DNA from: Microbacterium sp. SL75 | GTDB taxonomy: Bacteria > Actinomycetota > Actinomycetes > Actinomycetales > Microbacteriaceae | Direction: 5' to 3' | DNA: 64,000 nt | Assembly: GCF_026625865.1 (NCBI RefSeq) | Contig: NZ_CP113067.1 | Coordinates: 1,302,001-1,366,000 of the forward strand | Shown here: positions 55,911-64,000 of the stretch, in pieces | Layout of the letters: each line of letters opens with the position of its first letter | Numbering within the stretch: the stretch's first letter is position 1 | Translations under genes and position numbers: made by a program | Notes under the pieces: generated by a model | Told to the model about the DNA's origin: nothing | Seen by the model: only the letters and a program-made list of their open reading frames with translations | The model's database searches: none

Positions 55911-56897
55911 ATGACCGCATCGCGCCTGATCGGCCTGCCCCTCACGACTCTCGGCGTCGGCGGTGCCCAGTTCGGCAACCTGTTCCGAGAGACCACCGAC
56001 GAAGAGAGCGCCGCCGCGGTGGATGCGGCGTGGGAGCGCGGCATCCGGTACTTCGACACCGCTCCGCACTACGGACTGGGCCTCTCGGAGCGCCGGATGG
56101 GCGCTGCGCTGCGCGGACGTCCGCGCGACGAATACGTGCTGTCGACGAAAGCCGGTCGTCTGCTCGTGGACAACCCCGAGGGCGAGGGACAGCTCGACGA
56201 CGACGGCTTCATCGTGCCGGCGACCACCAAGCGGGTCTGGGATTTCAGCCGCGACGGCGTGCGACGGTCGATCCACGAGAGTCTGGAACGTCTCGGCGTC
56301 GACCGGATCGACATCGCGTACCTGCACGATCCTGACGAGCATTGGGATGCCGCATCCACGACGGGCATCGAGGCGCTGCGCGAGCTGCGCGAGGAAGGCG
56401 TGCTCGGCGCGATCGGCGTGGGGATGAACCAGGCCGAGATGCCCGCCGCGTTCATCCGTGAGTGCGACATCGACGTCGTGATGCTCGCCGGCCGCTACAC
56501 GCTCCTCGACCGCACAGCCGAGCGCGAGCTGCTGCCCCTGGCGGTGGAGCACGATGTCGCCATCGTCGCCGCGGGCGTGTACAACTCAGGGCTCCTCAGC
56601 TCGCCCGATGTGCCCACCGACGCGCGCTTCGACTACTCGCAGGCGCCGGAGGCGCTCATCGAGGGCGCCCGCGACATGGCCGCCCTCTGCCGCGAGTACG
56701 GCGTGACACTCCCCGACGCCGCCGTGCAGTTCGCTCTGCGGCACCCGGCGGTTCGCTCGGTCGTGCTCGGGGCGCGAACTGTCCAGCACGTCACGAGCGG
56801 CGTCGAGCGCGCCCAGGTCGAGATCCCCGCAGAGCTGTGGGAGCGTCTCGACGAGCGTGCCGCCTCGCTCGCCGCCGCCGACCACGAGAGCGCATGA
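55911..56897 (+). CDS. aldo/keto reductase, probable aldose 1-dehydrogenase
   Basis: 328 residues, NAD(P)-dependent TIM-barrel enzyme. The tetrad region reads RYFDTAPHYGLGLSERRMG (Asp, Tyr), with Lys in LSTKAGR and His in AYLHDPDEH; cofactor region VVLGARTVQHV. Sequence style is that of D-threo-aldose/L-fucose dehydrogenases, which oxidise the sugar at C1 to a lactone. AAGGAG is 6 nt before the ATG. Stop overlaps the lactonase start (ATGA). Confidence 0.87.
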   Translation: MTASRLIGLPLTTLGVGGAQFGNLFRETTDEESAAAVDAAWERGIRYFDTAPHYGLGLSERRMGAALRGRPRDEYVLSTKAGRLLVDNPEGEGQLDDDGFIVPATTKRVWDFSRDGVRRSIHESLERLGVDRIDIAYLHDPDEHWDAASTTGIEALRELREEGVLGAIGVGMNQAEMPAAFIRECDIDVVMLAGRYTLLDRTAERELLPLAVEHDVAIVAAGVYNSGLLSSPDVPTDARFDYSQAPEALIEGARDMAALCREYGVTLPDAAVQFALRHPAVRSVVLGARTVQHVTSGVERAQVEIPAELWERLDERAASLAAADHESA

Positions 56898-57742
56898 TGA
56901 TCATCGACTCCCATGTGCACGTGTGGGACCTGGCGCGCGGCGGCTACGACTGGCCCGACGCGTCGGTGCCCCAGCTCCATCGCACGATGACCCTCGACGA
57001 CCTCACCCCCACGCTCGATGCGCGGGGGATCGACGCCGTCGTCCTCGTGCAGGCGGCCGACACCGCGGTCGATACGCAGAACATGCTCGAGGAGGCGCGC
57101 CGCCATGCCCGTGTGCGCGGCGTCGTCGCCTGGGCCGATCTCGGCGCCGAGCCCGCCGCCTTCGGGGCGCAGTTCGACCAACTGCGATCGGAGCCCGTCG
57201 TGGTTGGCCTGCGCAACCTCATGCACGTCAAAGGCGTGCGAGGCTGGATCCTCGGCGAGCACCAGCGGGCGAATGTCGCCGCCGTCGCGGCTGTGGGTAT
57301 GCCACTGGACGTCGTCACCTCGACGCACGACGAACTCGCCGACGTGGTCGTCCTGATGGAGGCGACCTCGGGGCTACGGGTCGTCGTCGACCACCTCGGC
57401 AAACCCCCCGTCGGCGGCACCACGCAGGCCCGGCGGGAATGGCGTGCCGTGCTCGCCGACATCGCAGCCGATCCCCGTAGCACCGCGAAGGTGTCGGGGC
57501 TGTCGTCCGCGGTCGGTCCCCTCGACTCCTGGACGCCGGAGCAGGTCGCGCCGTTCATCCACGACGCCCTGGAGCTCTTCGGGCCCGACCGCCTCCTCTA
57601 CGGCGGCGATTGGCCGGTCGTGCTGCTCGCCGGCGGCTACGCGCGAGCCTGGGACGCGGTCAACGAGGCGCTGGCATCCCTCGATGACGCAGAACGCGCC
57701 GCTGTCCTCGGGGGAACGGCGGCGCGCGTCTACGGCCTCTGA
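56894..57742 (+). CDS. amidohydrolase family protein, probable sugar lactonase
   Basis: 282 residues, metal-dependent amidohydrolase-2 barrel: DSHVHVWD near the start, VVVDHLGKPP in mid-barrel, and LLYGGDWPVV with the catalytic Asp. The subgroup includes L-fuconolactonase and L-rhamnonolactonase, which open the lactone made by the preceding enzyme. ATG 56894 overlaps the reductase stop; ATG 56897 is an equal alternative. The convergent aldolase gene ends 4 bp away. Confidence 0.87.
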   Translation: MMIIDSHVHVWDLARGGYDWPDASVPQLHRTMTLDDLTPTLDARGIDAVVLVQAADTAVDTQNMLEEARRHARVRGVVAWADLGAEPAAFGAQFDQLRSEPVVVGLRNLMHVKGVRGWILGEHQRANVAAVAAVGMPLDVVTSTHDELADVVVLMEATSGLRVVVDHLGKPPVGGTTQARREWRAVLADIAADPRSTAKVSGLSSAVGPLDSWTPEQVAPFIHDALELFGPDRLLYGGDWPVVLLAGGYARAWDAVNEALASLDDAERAAVLGGTAARVYGL

Positions 57743-57746
57743 CGCT

Positions 57747-58394
57747 TCAGGCGATCCGTCGGGGGGCCGGAAGACCGGATGCCACGAGGGCGGCGACCGC
57801 GGCGGCCGTCAGGCTCTCGATGCGGTCCACGTCTTCTGCCGCCACCGCGTCGTTCGGAACGATCCACGAGCCGCTGACCGCCGCGATGGCCGGATGGGCG
57901 AGGTACTCCGCGGCGTTGCCGTCGCCCACGCCGCCGCTCGGTACGAACCGGACGCCCGTGAACGGAGCGGCCAGGGCGCGGATGGTGGCGAGACCGCCGA
58001 GCCGGTCGGCCGGGAAGAACTTCAGCGTGTCGATGCCGGCGGCAACGGCCCGCTGGATCTCCGTCGCCGTCGCCACCCCCGGCAGCGACGCCATGCCGGC
58101 GGCGCGGGTGGCATCCACCACGTCCTGGTCGAACCCGGGGCTCACCACGAAGCGCGCCCCGGCGGCTGCGACCGCCTCGACCTGGCTCCGTGATAGCACG
58201 GTTCCGGCTCCCACCAGCAGGTCGGTCTCGCGTGACAACGCCGCGATGGCCTCGAGCCCGGCGGCCGTGCGCAGGGTCATCTCGACGCACGTGATGCCGC
58301 CGCGCGCGAGAGCGCGACCCGCCGCGACCGCGGCCGAAACGGTGGGGGCGGTGAGCACCGGGACGATGCCCACCCCGTCGAGCGTGAGCGTCAT
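57747..58394 (-). CDS. eda: KDPG/KDPGal-type aldolase
   Basis: 215-residue class I aldolase that splits a phosphorylated 2-keto-3-deoxy sugar acid to pyruvate and an aldehyde phosphate. Glu38 in CVEMTLRT is the proton-transfer base, the phosphate site includes GAGTVLS and PSGGV, and Lys125 in DTLKFFPAD forms the Schiff base. ATG overlaps the stop of the SDR gene (ATGA). With kdgK it completes a phosphorylated Entner-Doudoroff-like end of the pathway. Confidence 0.92.
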   Translation of the reverse strand: MTLTLDGVGIVPVLTAPTVSAAVAAGRALARGGITCVEMTLRTAAGLEAIAALSRETDLLVGAGTVLSRSQVEAVAAAGARFVVSPGFDQDVVDATRAAGMASLPGVATATEIQRAVAAGIDTLKFFPADRLGGLATIRALAAPFTGVRFVPSGGVGDGNAAEYLAHPAIAAVSGSWIVPNDAVAAEDVDRIESLTAAAVAALVASGLPAPRRIA

Positions 58395-59152
58395 CGGGCG
58401 AGCCACCCGCCGTCGACCGGAAGGATGATGCCGGAGACGTAGGCGGCGGCGGCCGAGGCGAGGAATACCGTGGCACCGCCCAGGTCTTCGGCGCGCCCCC
58501 ACCGGCCGGCCGGGATCCGCTCCAGGATGCTGCGCGAGCGATCCGGATCGTCCTGCAGCGCCTGCGTGTTGTCGGTGGCGATGTAGCCCGGGGCGATCGC
58601 ATTGACCGTCACCCCCTGACCGATCCACTCGTTGCTCAGGGCTCGGGTGAGGCCGGCGATTCCGGACTTCGCGGCGGCGTAGCCCGGAACGGTGATGCCG
58701 CCCTGGAAGCTCAGCAGGCTAGCGGTGAAGATGACACGGCCGTCGCGGCGCGCGAGCATGGGCGCCGCCACCTTCTGCGTGAGCACGAAGTGGCTCGTGA
58801 GGTCGACATCGATCACGCGCTTCCACGACTCGAGCGGGTGCTCGACCGCGGGGGCACGCTCGATCGTGCCGGCGTTGTTCACCAGGATGTCGACGTCGAG
58901 GCCGGCGAGCTCGTCGCCGAGGGCAGCGACGGCGTCGAGGTCGGCGAAGTCGGCATGGCGTCCGACGAAGCGACGTCCGTGCGCGGTCACCGCGCGCTCG
59001 ACAGCGCTTCCTTCCGGCAGGGGCGAGGATGCCACGGCGATGACGTCGGCGCCGGCCGCGGCCAGAGCCTCGGCCATGCCGAGACCGATCCCGCGGGAGG
59101 CTCCGGTGACGACCGCGGTGCGTCCGGTCAGGTCGAAGGGGGAGGCGCTCAT
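58391..59152 (-). CDS. SDR-family dehydrogenase, KduD-like
   Basis: 253-residue short-chain dehydrogenase. NAD-binding TGASRGIG (residues 16-23), NNAG at 92-95, catalytic Ser145, Tyr158 and Lys162 (YAAAK). Closest in style to 2-dehydro-3-deoxy-D-gluconate 5-dehydrogenase (KduD) and gluconate 5-dehydrogenase; 2-keto-3-deoxy-L-fuconate dehydrogenase is an SDR too. Overlaps the ADH stop (ATGA), so the three leftward genes are coupled. Confidence 0.88.
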   Translation of the reverse strand: MSASPFDLTGRTAVVTGASRGIGLGMAEALAAAGADVIAVASSPLPEGSAVERAVTAHGRRFVGRHADFADLDAVAALGDELAGLDVDILVNNAGTIERAPAVEHPLESWKRVIDVDLTSHFVLTQKVAAPMLARRDGRVIFTASLLSFQGGITVPGYAAAKSGIAGLTRALSNEWIGQGVTVNAIAPGYIATDNTQALQDDPDRSRSILERIPAGRWGRAEDLGGATVFLASAAAAYVSGIILPVDGGWLAR

Positions 59153-60171
59153 GCGTCGGCCTGCACGTCGATGAGGACCTTCAGCGCTTTACCGCTCTTC
59201 AGCTCGGCAAGGGCCGAGGTCACGTCGGGCAGCGGGTACACCGAGGTGATCACGGCCTCGACATCGATGGCATCCGAGTCGAGAAGCTCGATGGCCCGTT
59301 CGAAGTCGATGCGCTGGTACACGCGGGCGCCGAGGAGGCGGAGCTCGCGCCAGAAGACGCGCTGCAGGTCGATCTCGCGCGGGGTGGGGTGAATGGCGAC
59401 GATGACGATCGTGCCGCGTACCCGCGCGAGGCCCGTCGCGGAACGCACCGCGGCCGCAGCGCCCGACACCTCGAAGACCACGTCTGCGCCGGCGCCGCCG
59501 GTCCACTCTTCCACCCAGGCGGTGGCGTCGAGCGCACTCGGGTCGACGGTGACGAAGCCGAGACGCTCGATGAGTTCACGACGAGCGGGATCGAGTTCGA
59601 GCACCGCCACCTCGGCGCCGGCCTGACGGGCAACGGAGGCGATGAGCACGCCGATGGGGCCGCCGCCGATGATGACGGCGCGGTCGCCGGCGCGCAGTTC
59701 GGAGCGGCGCACGTCGTGCACGGCCACGGCCACGGGTTCGATGAGGGCCGCGGTGCGCAGAGACAGGCTCGCGGGGAGGGGCACGAGAGTGGATGCCGGC
59801 ACGGTCCACGTCTGCTGCAGGGCGCCGGGGGAGTCGATGCCGATGAAATCGAGGTTCTGGCAGATGTGCTGGTTGCCGTTGCGGCACGCGGGACACGTGC
59901 CGTCCCAGTCGAGGGGCATGACGGTGACCTTGTCTCCGACGGACCATCCCGTGACCGCGGAGCCGAGCTGGCGGATGGTCCCGCTCATCTCGTGCCCGAA
60001 GACCAACGGGCGCGACACTCGTGCGTCCATCGACCCGTGGATGATGTGCAGGTCGGTACCGCACACCCCCACGAAGGCGACATCGATGACGACCTCATCG
60101 GGGCGCGGTTCGACCGGGGTGACCTCGGTGACCGAGACGACTCCGTCTCCGGTGTATGCGGCTGCGCGCAT
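59149..60171 (-). CDS. zinc-dependent medium-chain dehydrogenase
   Basis: 340 residues. Catalytic zinc ligands Cys37, His60, Glu61 (GHE). The structural zinc loop reads DWDGTCPACRNGNQHIC: three Cys (93, 96, 104) with Asp90 in place of the first. Rossmann motif VIIGGGPIGVL. Resembles L-threonine/sorbitol/idonate dehydrogenases acting on a secondary alcohol of a sugar or sugar acid. First gene of the leftward operon; AAGGAG is 6 nt before the ATG. A 283-bp upstream region carries operator copy 3. Confidence 0.9.
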   Translation of the reverse strand: MRAAAYTGDGVVSVTEVTPVEPRPDEVVIDVAFVGVCGTDLHIIHGSMDARVSRPLVFGHEMSGTIRQLGSAVTGWSVGDKVTVMPLDWDGTCPACRNGNQHICQNLDFIGIDSPGALQQTWTVPASTLVPLPASLSLRTAALIEPVAVAVHDVRRSELRAGDRAVIIGGGPIGVLIASVARQAGAEVAVLELDPARRELIERLGFVTVDPSALDATAWVEEWTGGAGADVVFEVSGAAAAVRSATGLARVRGTIVIVAIHPTPREIDLQRVFWRELRLLGARVYQRIDFERAIELLDSDAIDVEAVITSVYPLPDVTSALAELKSGKALKVLIDVQADA

Positions 60172-60366
60172 GGCTTCTCCTTGGTGTGTCGGGATGGGAG
60201 GGTTCAGATCCAGCGCACCCGAGCGACGGGTAGTTGCGGATCGGCGGAGCGCCGACCTCTCCAGGGGAGAGATCGAGCACGTCGTGCCCGAGAGAGGGGG
60301 TCGAGAGGCCACGTCATCGGGGTCCTTCTGAGAGTGGCCGCGGGGCCGAACAGGATAGGACTCAAT

Positions 60367-60381
60367 AGTACTACGTATGAT
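60367..60381. promoter_or_regulatory. GntR operator copy 3
   Basis: AGTACTACGTATGAT shares 13 consecutive bases (TACTACGTATGAT) with copy 2. It lies 196 bp upstream of the zinc dehydrogenase operon and overlaps a minus-strand TACTAT (60365-60370) that could be its -10. Confidence 0.7.
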
Positions 60382-60401
60382 GCCTTGTCAGAAGGCGGCA
60401 G

Positions 60402-60446
60402 ACGATGATGGCAGGACGACCCGCTGGGGCGCCCTGCCATCATCGT
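60402..60446 (-). terminator. terminator of the beta-helix protein gene
   Basis: ACGATGATGGCAGG (60402-60415) pairs over 14 bases with CCTGCCATCATCGT (60433-60446), around a GC-rich loop, 9 bp after the stop codon at 60455 on the minus strand. The only other open space here, 60172-60360, holds the dehydrogenase leader and nothing else recognised. Confidence 0.75.
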
Positions 60447-60454
60447 GATCACCG

Positions 60455-63400
60455 TCAGGCTCGACGGCGCGGACGCCGCAGCGCCCAGACTCCCGCCCCT
60501 GCGATCAGCAGGGAGAAGGCGAGGAGCGCCGCACCGAGGGGGGCCTGCGCCCCGGTGGCCGCGAGCGTGCCCTTCGCGTAAACCTGCACCGGGAGAACGG
60601 CGACGGTCGTCCCATCGGCTCCCGTCACGGTGATCGTGTGCCCACCGACGGCGAGGTTCTCGGGAATGACGACGGGGAACGACACCCGGCCCGTGGCATC
60701 CGCCGCGGGGATGCCCGTGATCGTGATGGGGTCGCTGCGCAGCACGGCCGTCACCTGCTCACCGGACGCAAGGCCGCGAACGGTCACCGTGACCGTGCCG
60801 CCTCGCTCGACCGACGACGTTGATGCCGAGGCCGTCCGCTGTCCGCTGGTGGACGGGCCGCCCGGTGCCGAGGTGGCACCACCGCCGGTACCCCCGGTCG
60901 GCGCGACCGTCGGCGTCGACGTCGGCACGGCAGTGGTGGTCGGCGTCGGCGTCTGGGTCGGTTCCGGCGTCGGGCTGGGGGCCACGGCCTTCTTGACGGT
61001 GACCACGTACGAGGTCGACGTCGTGTGATCCTGCGCGAAGGAGTTCACCGCCACCTGAGTGTCGCCCGATGCGTTGAGCGTCACCGTGCGCGGCTTCGTG
61101 TCGTCGATCAGGATGTCCCCGACTTTCACCAGACCGCTGGGCACGGCCGGATCGGCGTCGAACGTTACCTGGGTGGTGTCGGAGGGGACGTCCAGCGTAT
61201 ACGCGGTGGTGCCCCGCGAGAACGCGGGAGTGAGGGTGCCTTCCGCGAACGACAGGTTCGTCAGCCGCGATTCCGTGTCGAAGGTGAGCGCGCGGGCCGT
61301 CGTCAGGCCGTACACGCCGCCGACGAACATTCCCGATCCGTTGCTCGCGAACCGCACCGTCACCACCGGGATCTTCTGCCCGTCGGCATCGAGGACGTAG
61401 GCGCCCGAGCTGTCCTTCTTGTAGCTGTCGCTCGCCGCGATGCTCTCCATGATGGATGCCGGGATCTCGTCCCACTCGGTGAAGAACGTGTCACCGTGCT
61501 CGCTGCTGATCGTCTCGGTCTTCAGCTTCACGCCGTTAAGCAGCACGTCGAAGGAGCGTCCGGCGTCGCCGCCGTTGTACTTCACGCCCAGGTAGTTCTT
61601 CGGTGCCGTCGGGTCGACGTTCATCTCGTACTGGAAGAACGAGCCAGCGGACTTGTCCGCGTCGCGGTAGCCCAGTCCCTTCCACGTGCCGCTGTTGGAG
61701 CGCACCTGCTGCAGGTTCCTGGCCGACTCCTGTGCGCCGTTGCCCATCGCGCTCATCGAATCGATGGTGGTCTCGGCGTTTCGCAGCGCCGTCTTGCGAT
61801 CCAGGATCTGCTGCTGCGCTTCCGCCGAATCGGGTGACACCGACTCCCCGTTGAACCGGAGTTCGCTGTAGCGCGCCGTCGAGGTTCCGAGCTCGCCGGA
61901 GTTCCCGCTGCGACCGGCACTGGACTGCACCACGCCCGCGTCGAGGGTGGCGTCGGCCCCGGTGAGGGGAGCCTGTCCCACCGTCGAGAACGTGGTTCCG
62001 TCGGTCGAATATGACGCCGTGACCGTGTTGCTGTCGCGTGTGAGCTTGACCCACAACGGTCGTGCGGTGGTGGCGACGGCGTTGGCCTGCGAGTCGATGA
62101 CGCCGTCGCCGTCGGCGTCGTACCGCAGGGCGACGTAGTTGGGCTCGATCGCGAGGTGCGCGTAACCGAGAGACTTCTCGGCGACGCTGCGGTCGGCCAT
62201 GCGCGACAGGTCGTTGCGGACCGACAGCCCCGCTCGATACCAGCCCGTGTTGCCTCCGTCGAACTTCACCGACACCGATCCCGTGGTGCCGAGGATGTCT
62301 TTCTTGTAGATGGACGTGTATTCGTCGCCGCCTTCTCCGATGTCGCGGCCCTTGTTCTGGAGCGCGAAGCTGCCGCCGGACTGGACGGCCTGGTTCTCGG
62401 CGTACAGCGACGGTGCGGCGGTCAGGAGATCCCCGGACACGGCACCGCCGAGAACGACCGAGAGCGACTTCGAGACGGTTTCCCGACTGGTGCCGCCGAT
62501 CTCGTCGCGCGTCATCGCGGCATTCGCCGAGACGCTTCCGCTCGTGACGGAGTCGCTAACGGTGATGCGCCACGTGGCCGTCGCCGTCTGTCCGGGTGGG
62601 AGCGTCGTCGGCGCGGTCGTAAGGGGGGTGAGCGTCACCTTGTCGGAGGCGCTGATCTGCAGTGCGATGTCGCTGAGCAGAGTGGACCCGAGGTTGGCCA
62701 CCGTGGCGGTGAGCACCTGAGCGCCCGAGGCGTCTCGGCCGATCGAAAGGTCGAGACCGCGCGACTGCCCGACCCAGTCACCCGCCTTACGGTACTGCGC
62801 CGAGATCCCGGCCTCGGCGATGACCTTCTGGGCAGCGAGAGGGTACTCGTTGATGCCCAGCTGCGACTGGTTGGTGATGCGGTTGTTGTAGTAACGGCCA
62901 CGCTCGTCGCACTTGGCCGAGTCGGCGCACCAGGGGCCGGCGTTGACACCGCCGCCCAGCCACCACGTTCCGTCGATGGTGTTGTCGCGCGTGGAGTTTC
63001 CCACGTTGTCCGCCGGGGTGCCCTGGTTCTCGTTGAAGCCGTTCGCGAACGCCTGGTAGTAGGTGCCGTCGAGGGCGTTGTTCTTCGCGGTCAAGTAGCG
63101 GGTGCCCTCGTCGAAGTAGAGCTTGGTACCGTCGCCGCCGCGCAGGTAGTTGCTGTCCCAGCTGCTGCCGGGCGCCGCGCCCAGGTGGTAAAGCACGCCG
63201 CCGTCGTTGCCTTCTTTCTTGAAGTCCCACATCACGTTCTTGGCGACGTGGATGTTGCGGCTGAACGTCGGGTTGTCTTCAGCGAAGCGCGTGTTGAAGA
63301 TGTACGCGCCCCGTCCCTGGTAGACCGCGTTTCCGCCGGCATCCGGCACACCCCAGCCCCACCCGGTGTCGATGACGTCGTACGGGCCGTCGCTGAGCTC

Positions 63401-64000
63401 GTTGTGCGAGATCTCCGCCCCGTCCCACCAGGTCGCGAGGACCGCCGAGGACTCGAAGTAGTCCTGACCCATCTTCTTCACGCGGTTGTTCGTGATCGTG
63501 AGGTTGCGGTTCGCGCGAGAATCGCCGCTCGGTCGTGCCGCCTCGGCGTTCGTTCCACCGGCGACGATCGCCGATCCCGCCGTGTCGAAGAAGGTGTTGC
63601 CGACGACCGACACGTGCTGTGCCCCGAGTCCGACGCCCGACGCATGCGCCTCGTCGTTCATGCCGATGCCGAGTCCCTTGCTGCCCAGGTGGGCGAACTC
63701 GTTCAGCGTGAACGAGACGTCCTTGGCGGCGGACACCTGGATGCTCGCCGGGGTCTGCCGGAACATGTAGCGGTTCGACTCGAAGGTCAGGCAGTCGATC
63801 GAGTAGGCGCCCTGCGCGCACGCCTGCTTCGGGGCGTTCGGGTGGGCCGCGTTCCACTGCGCCAGCTGCGTGTTGTTCAGCGGCATGGTGGGGTAGTCCC
63901 GCAGGCGGATCAGGCGGGGCAGATCGGCCGCTGCGACGGCGCTCGCGTCATCGAGGTAACGGTACGTGTCGTCGGATCCCTTCTCGATCAGCCGCACCAA
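60455..64000 (-). CDS. large surface-anchored right-handed beta-helix protein, C-terminal part
   Basis: The visible 1181 residues start inside a parallel beta-helix (repeats of N-x-F, ITNNRVKKMG, ISHNELSDG; roughly 1-400). Then come a NEW3-like beta-sandwich (~405-500), a lectin-like sandwich (~525-710), a CBM-like module (WKGLGYRDADKSAGSFFQYE, ~750-900), a cadherin-like 'LTNLSFAEGTLTPAF' domain (~905-1000), a Pro/Thr spacer and an Ig-like domain. The end is a sorting signal: LAATG, hydrophobic helix, RRPRRR. Probably a polysaccharide-active enzyme displayed on the cell wall. The N-terminus and signal peptide are outside the window. Confidence 0.88.
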   Translation of the reverse strand: MVRLIEKGSDDTYRYLDDASAVAAADLPRLIRLRDYPTMPLNNTQLAQWNAAHPNAPKQACAQGAYSIDCLTFESNRYMFRQTPASIQVSAAKDVSFTLNEFAHLGSKGLGIGMNDEAHASGVGLGAQHVSVVGNTFFDTAGSAIVAGGTNAEAARPSGDSRANRNLTITNNRVKKMGQDYFESSAVLATWWDGAEISHNELSDGPYDVIDTGWGWGVPDAGGNAVYQGRGAYIFNTRFAEDNPTFSRNIHVAKNVMWDFKKEGNDGGVLYHLGAAPGSSWDSNYLRGGDGTKLYFDEGTRYLTAKNNALDGTYYQAFANGFNENQGTPADNVGNSTRDNTIDGTWWLGGGVNAGPWCADSAKCDERGRYYNNRITNQSQLGINEYPLAAQKVIAEAGISAQYRKAGDWVGQSRGLDLSIGRDASGAQVLTATVANLGSTLLSDIALQISASDKVTLTPLTTAPTTLPPGQTATATWRITVSDSVTSGSVSANAAMTRDEIGGTSRETVSKSLSVVLGGAVSGDLLTAAPSLYAENQAVQSGGSFALQNKGRDIGEGGDEYTSIYKKDILGTTGSVSVKFDGGNTGWYRAGLSVRNDLSRMADRSVAEKSLGYAHLAIEPNYVALRYDADGDGVIDSQANAVATTARPLWVKLTRDSNTVTASYSTDGTTFSTVGQAPLTGADATLDAGVVQSSAGRSGNSGELGTSTARYSELRFNGESVSPDSAEAQQQILDRKTALRNAETTIDSMSAMGNGAQESARNLQQVRSNSGTWKGLGYRDADKSAGSFFQYEMNVDPTAPKNYLGVKYNGGDAGRSFDVLLNGVKLKTETISSEHGDTFFTEWDEIPASIMESIAASDSYKKDSSGAYVLDADGQKIPVVTVRFASNGSGMFVGGVYGLTTARALTFDTESRLTNLSFAEGTLTPAFSRGTTAYTLDVPSDTTQVTFDADPAVPSGLVKVGDILIDDTKPRTVTLNASGDTQVAVNSFAQDHTTSTSYVVTVKKAVAPSPTPEPTQTPTPTTTAVPTSTPTVAPTGGTGGGATSAPGGPSTSGQRTASASTSSVERGGTVTVTVRGLASGEQVTAVLRSDPITITGIPAADATGRVSFPVVIPENLAVGGHTITVTGADGTTVAVLPVQVYAKGTLAATGAQAPLGAALLAFSLLIAGAGVWALRRPRRRA

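Overview
The window is high-GC actinobacterial DNA. The gene order ppiA, rhomboid, crgA, sortase, trpG, pknB, pknA, pbpA, rodA, pstP, fhaB, fhaA, tRNA-Leu(CAG) is the conserved origin-proximal block of Actinobacteria. Gene style, the class E sortase and the protein families point to Microbacteriaceae, most likely a Microbacterium. That assignment is inference from gene content; no search was run. No CRISPR array, insertion sequence, phage or conjugative module was seen.

Layout. 1-12,600: growth and division block, with a Ser/Thr kinase pair, its PP2C phosphatase, PBP2/RodA and two FHA proteins in one leftward, translationally coupled operon. 12,740-24,100: tRNA-Leu, ferric-reductase-like flavoprotein, small membrane proteins, a NarL-type two-component pair, GntR regulator, cold-shock protein, an MprF-like membrane acyl-lipid enzyme, a coiled-coil protein and a HAD phosphatase. 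24,100-33,800: NucS, a divergent MFS/LacI pair with twin operators, and the Mrp cation/proton antiporter operon (A with fused B, then C-G). 33,800-45,900: SRPBCC protein, MacB-like ABC exporter divergent from an OmpR two-component system, a YhgE/Pip - degenerate ABC ATPase - TetR operon, argG, and a TetR/hydrolase divergent pair. 45,900-48,500: a DeoR regulator beside what looks like a decaying glycerophosphodiester locus. 48,500-49,200: cyclophilin lipoprotein. 49,200-60,200: a sugar-acid catabolic island (ABC importer, acid-sugar dehydratase, mutarotase, aldo-keto reductase, lactonase, KDG kinase, KDPG-type aldolase, SDR and zinc dehydrogenases) with a FadR-type GntR regulator. 60,455-64,000: the C-terminal part of a very large beta-helix surface protein ending in an LAATG sorting signal.

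The catabolic island is the most coherent accessory system. Its genes spell an oxidative route from aldose to lactone to aldonic acid to 2-keto-3-deoxy acid to cleavage. Three intergenic copies of an ATAC-n3-GTAT-type element sit in its promoters, so a single GntR regulon is likely. The LAATG signal of the beta-helix protein matches the type of signal cleaved by the class E sortase found at the other end of the window.

Two window-wide patterns stand out. First, about seventeen start codons lie 6-7 nt behind a TANNNT hexamer (one is GACAAT), which implies widespread leaderless transcription. This fixes several starts, and at four loci the operator palindromes overlap or adjoin those promoters. 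Second, the word GGATGCC/GGCATCC is much commoner than base composition would predict, on both strands and in all reading frames.
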